A stretch of DNA of 64,000 nt from Phoronis australis (lineage: Eukaryota > Phoronida > Phoronidae): NCBI GenBank assembly GCA_002633005.1, contig NMRA01000497.1, positions 84,883 through 148,882 on the forward strand, read 5' to 3'. The first letter of the stretch is position 1; every line of letters starts with the position of its first letter. The notes under the pieces were generated by a model. The model ran no database searches. It worked only from the letters and a program-made list of their open reading frames with translations, and was not told where the DNA came from. Position numbers and translations under genes: made by a program. Below are positions 60,869-64,000 of the stretch, in pieces.

Positions 60869-63800
60869 GTGCTAGACTATGTCGGAATGGAGATTAATAT
60901 CTCCTTGGCTGCCAACGAAAGACATAACTTTCCTGTGCGTGATTAATCTTGCGCAAACTAATAATGTATTTTTTATTAACTAAACAGATTTTGACGGATC
61001 TCTGTCAGACTTTGTCATACTTGGACAACCATCTTGCCTAAATTGTTTGGCAGTCAAGTTAAATTTCAGTAGCTTTAAAATAGATTTTTTGAATCGTTGT
61101 CGGATTTTAGTCAGAGTTTAAAGTGGCGTTACACCTGCATGTAGTTGCTGACAGGTAAGTAGGTGGTTGAGAAGACACGCATTGAATGGCACCTAGGGAG
61201 ATTTTGTTGAAATTCAGTCAGAATTGGAATGGGTATTAGTGGAAAAGAAATGGATTATTTAGCTGTAGTTTTGTGTTTCAAAACATTTCGAATTTTGACA
61301 TTCTATTAAAGCAGAAAATTGACCATTATGCAGCGGCGCTGTGGGATGAGTATCCTGTATTCACTGATCGGTTAGTAGAGATACGGAAGTGTTCTTGTCA
61401 GTTGGCCAGCTATAGCAAGGGCAGGAAGTTGTCCAACCAATGTTTACATAGTCCATCTCTCTCATTGTCTGCGTTCATCTGATTATTTTGTAAAACTAAA
61501 ATATGGAATGTGTATGATCATTATGGCAAGCTTTAAAATCATCATTTTTGGCTCAAGTACCACCAATGTTTGAGGACAAGTTGTCTGTACATCGCCCTGC
61601 TTTTCACTTCCGTAACTTCAGGTGAAAAAGTCATTTCGGTCCCAAAATTAATGTGTTTGACATAGGGATGTGTGCGTTTCTCTCAGCAGATGTCTCTGAA
61701 CTCGGGCTTTAATAAGCTAGGTCTGAATCATTTGCCATTCATGATGAAGCATACCTTAACTGTAGCACGTAATAAGTGTTTGGGTAGAAGATCAATAGTT
61801 GCTATGATGCCAGACAGGTGGCAGGCTTAGCGTTTAGAATTTCAGTTGAAGCATTATGCCATTGTTTTATCCTTTTTTTCATAGAGCCTGCTGTTGTTCT
61901 GCTTCTGAGAGGTGTGAACGCATTCGCTCGCATCCAGTCCATCATCAATACCAAGGCATTCACGGCTGACAAAAATCAAAAAATGCGTCTGGAGAAGTTG
62001 ATGTCCATAACGCCGGAGGCAGCTTACAGGCTGGCAACTCTTTTCTTCTTTGACCGTGAACTCTTCTCTGACCCTGGGTCGCGACCTCTGCTGCCGTATT
62101 TGCCTCCTTGTATGCCACCGGAGAAGACTAACCTTGATAGGTACATTCTGATTAATAATTTAATGGAATTTGGTCAAGTCCTGTTCCATCTGTTCCGTTT
62201 TGCTTGTCAGCAATTTTTTAATTGAATTTGTGAAATAAACGAAAACTCCTCGTTGATTTTCTTGATTGTTATTTTATTTGTGCACAGTCATGACCTCTGG
62301 TGGTGTAATAAACTGTGGTATAATGTCTGTTTTCAGCTCCTGCGAGAAAACAAAACGATCACGCAATACCAAATCCTCACGGGTGGAAAACAGCAAGGAG
62401 GCAACTACTGGGGAGTCCATATTAGCCTCCATGGTTTCTGGGCCGCAGATTCTCAACACAGTGTTAGTGGTCAAACCAAGCGCTGTGAGGAAACACTTTG
62501 CCAGAATACTTAAACGTTTGATCAGCGAGGGATTCGTTGTTGTGGCCTTGACCTTCAAGATATTGAGCGAAACAGAAGCCATGCATTTGCTGTCTCTTGA
62601 GAATAGGAAGGTGAGATATTTACATTTTGAAAAGAGATGACTGTTATGGTGTGGATTTTGTTGTTCGCATGTCTCTTCTCATGATGCAGTCCATTTTTGC
62701 TGGAGTTCAGATGATTTGACATCAGAATGATTTCCTAAGTGTTGAAGAAGGACTTGAATTAAAATACATGTTTGACAAATATTTGTTTGCATTTCGTGAG
62801 ATGAACTTTTTTCCAGAATGACGATCATCATGTCATGTCTTTAGCACTTTCCGTACATTCTGCGTCGCGTACTTTCAGGATGAGGCATTCTGCCATCAAC
62901 ACGTCACGCACATGACGTCGGGCGACTGTCTTGTGCTGTGCGTCCAGCGGGAGAATGCTGTCAAAAAACTGGTGGATGTGGTTGGCCCCGACAACCCTGT
63001 GGTTGCCAGGCAACAGAGCCAGATGTTCTGGAGGGCTCTGTATGGCAACAGCTTGCTACAAAATGGCCTTTATGGTAAGCCACGCTATCACAATGACTAA
63101 ATCCAATAGCAATAATTGCGTGCGTAGTAAAATCTCCAATTTTGGATGCAACAATATGGTGGACAGGTGAAATTTTAGTCCCTCAGTTTCTCCAAGAAAG
63201 ATACAGAGCGCCACACTAATGCTTTTCAACTGCTGTACACCGCAGTTACCATCAGACACTATTTTCAAAAGTTGTTTACCACCCTAAAAACGGGCAACTT
63301 TGGCAATTATTTTCATCTGACATTGGTCGGATTTTATGGTAATGAAATTTCTTTTTCATTTTCTAGTAAATCCTACACTGCTCTGTCCGTACTAACAGTA
63401 TTATGGAATTATTTCATAATGCTTTCATATGTTAAATTCTCATTGTTACTTATTGACAGTACTATTACGTAATGTTTCATGATGCTATCTGTGCTTTACC
63501 TGCATTTCTTGTAAGCACTTCTTGTCATTTAACAACAAGACAATGAGTGTAAAATTCAGGATAGTTATACAAAGCCACTTCAATAATTTGCGCCGTATAC
63601 TATAACTGGCAGCCCTATCTTTCACCCACTCAGTATTTTTCTCTTTAAACAACATTATATTTTGGTTAGTACCTCATACTTATGTTAGTCAGGCCATTAA
63701 AATATTAAAATGTAAATGTTTCAGTTTCCCCGGATTATGCAAGTGCAGTTCGTGATCGGAAATTGTTTTTCCCAGAAGGATTGTGTTGTGCAGAAACTCC

Positions 63801-63974
63801 TACAAGCATGGCTGAAGAAGTAAGTAGATTGTCGAAGCAAGAGATTTGATGACTAAGTGAGACGTCGCTTGATTAAATGAACATTAAGTGTGGTGCTGGT
63901 TGCATGTTGCTGTCTTCTCTGTCTGAATGTCTCTGCGGCGACCGCTTTTCTGTTTACAGAACTCCAGTTGTTAG
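46022..63974 (+). CDS. DNAAF8: DNAAF8/C16orf71-like dynein axonemal assembly factor with C-terminal NDK-like domains
   Basis: Exons: 46022-46165, 47055-47180, 47821-48289, 48706-48993, 49410-49475, 50549-50699, 51031-51147, 51490-51687, 52337-52472, 53183-53324, 54577-54806, 55702-56776, 58669-58869, 59293-59399, 59867-59999, 60347-60526, 61885-62140, 62337-62610, 62879-63074, 63725-63819, 63960-63974. All phases close (1532 aa). Two segments match human C16orf71: residues about 38-70 (LPSIDFEV...SSDEEFSIFQRCPSS; human LPSLDSD...EEELFIFQRN) and about 378-386 (TIFLDLRD; human TIFIDLRQ), each followed by acidic Ser-rich stretches. Human C16orf71 acts in cytoplasmic assembly of outer dynein arms. 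Residues about 755-1520 hold several degenerate NDK-like folds absent from the human protein. Exon 3 may instead begin at 47703. The tiny last exon (NSSC, TAG) is less certain, and the gene may run on past the window. Confidence 0.88.
50093..50465 (+). mobile_element. 3' fragment of a non-LTR retrotransposon
   Basis: Plus-strand frame FHKLKLETGRHLGRARDRRL, then CSVCTHDIEDERRVLIVPC, is the typical end of a LINE reverse-transcriptase ORF (HKLxxETGRxx..R.CxxC...EDExHxLxxCP). It then decays into stops and a 3' tail ending GCTGAAATAAAC. It is a 5'-truncated dead copy in DNAAF8-like intron 5, in the sense direction. Confidence 0.75.
52000..52180. repeat. about 24-bp tandem repeat, 7 or so copies
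   Basis: Units like GGTCATCCTGATGACCATTTAA repeat with drift. Each unit contains a short self-complementary core (GGTCATC...GATGACC). It lies in an intron of the DNAAF8-like gene. Confidence 0.85.
55702..56776 (+). other. DNAAF8: NDK-like domain A and start of B (exon 12)
   Basis: This 358-codon exon, the largest of the gene, carries FIQINPDKLA (compare NDK beta-1, xxIKPDxV), then ILSRVLQEGLDLAGIRLL (compare NDK IIKRFEQKGF-LVGLK), then ILALSVRGFQARTVWLDTVG (compare VxxxEGxxAVxxxRxLxG), ending EICRWFGGRV (compare EIxLWF). Where active NDK has NxxHGSDS, this has NCLFFCPRT, so the catalytic His is absent. A second unit starts near AFGIVLAMCQRRGYQLRGMR. Confidence 0.65.
56983..58370. mobile_element. 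TTAA-flanked DNA transposon, 1.39 kb
   Basis: Left end TTAAGGTTATCTCCAACCTT ATT and right end AATAAGGTTGGGGATAACC TTAA are inverted repeats of about 22 bp with one or two mismatches. TTAA at both outer edges is the target-site duplication used by piggyBac-type elements. Inside, a minus-strand open frame of 126 codons (57959-58339) matches nothing I know. No transposase is visible, so it is probably non-autonomous. It lies in DNAAF8-like intron 12. Confidence 0.65.
60811..60867. repeat. CA microsatellite
   Basis: About 28 CA units with two CG interruptions, in DNAAF8-like intron 16. Confidence 0.95.
62337..63819 (+). other. DNAAF8: NDK-like domain D (exons 18-20)
   Basis: The clearest NDK match: TVLVVKPSAVRKHFARILKR, ISEGFVVVALTF, then HMTSGDCLVLCVQRENAVKK, VVGPDNPVVARQQ, FWRALYG, NGLYVSPDYASAV, KLFFPEG. 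The NDK order beta-1 Lys-Pro, beta-2, SGP-like turn, VGxxxP, R-x-YG, and C-terminal LFF is kept. The position of the catalytic His in NxxHxS is Tyr (NGLYVS). Confidence 0.75.
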
Positions 63975-64000
63975 ATTTCTGTGAAACCTAGATATGTTCC

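Noticed and set aside
61273-61482. Possible extra DNAAF8-like exon (LWDEYPVFTDRLVEIRK)
   Set aside because: Exons 16 and 17 already join in phase, and the segment lacks a clear matching pair of splice sites.

Overview
The window is nuclear DNA of an animal. Genes are cut into many short exons by GT-AG introns of roughly 0.1 to 4 kb, the DNA is AT-rich, and intron and intergenic space is full of degraded transposon and tandem-repeat sequence. Gene content (SF3A2, ANKS3, a DNAAF8/C16orf71 orthologue) points to a metazoan with motile cilia. The gene forms and repeats look invertebrate, and a non-vertebrate deuterostome such as a cephalochordate or hemichordate is my best guess. The sequence does not settle the species. 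It is a draft assembly, with N runs at 25369-25592 and 44602-44625 and single Ns at 19907 and 32224.

Layout from left to right. (1) 985-11719, minus strand: an F-box/leucine-rich-repeat gene whose N-terminal half carries a RanBP2-type zinc finger; its 3' end lies off the left edge or was not found. (2) 12601-15768, minus strand: a three-exon gene for an unrecognised 542-residue, mostly disordered protein. (3) 16631-16753, plus strand: a lone first-exon candidate, divergent from gene 2. (4) 16754-20606: a transposon-rich stretch. (5) 20607-25689, plus strand: SF3A2, a core U2 snRNP splicing factor, with its proline-rich tail interrupted by an assembly gap. (6) 25690-29353: intergenic. (7) 29354-41323, minus strand: ANKS3, twelve coding exons. 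(8) 43521-45687, plus strand: an unrecognised 105-residue protein encoded by three exons, each too short to stand out alone. (9) 46022-63974, plus strand: a DNAAF8/C16orf71-like gene with 21 coding exons.

Exon joins were checked by reading-frame phase. The ANKS3 model (700 aa, after discounting one N), the DNAAF8 model (1532 aa), gene 2 (542 aa) and the small gene (105 aa) all close in frame from ATG to stop. In SF3A2 the frame breaks only across the N run. ANKS3 and DNAAF8 are both cilium proteins. They lie divergently here, and as I recall their human orthologues also lie head to head on 16p13.3, so this looks like an old neighbourhood; here the small gene and several repeats sit between them.

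The most interesting item is the DNAAF8-like protein. Beyond the part that matches human C16orf71 it continues for about 850 residues containing three, perhaps four, tandem degenerate nucleoside-diphosphate-kinase folds that appear to lack the catalytic histidine. Also notable are the uncatalogued 105-aa gene, the zinc-finger/F-box/LRR protein with five degenerate internal repeats, two large foldback elements, a TTAA-flanked 1.39 kb element, a hairpin repeat present four times, and a single N that falsely breaks the ANKS3 SAM domain.
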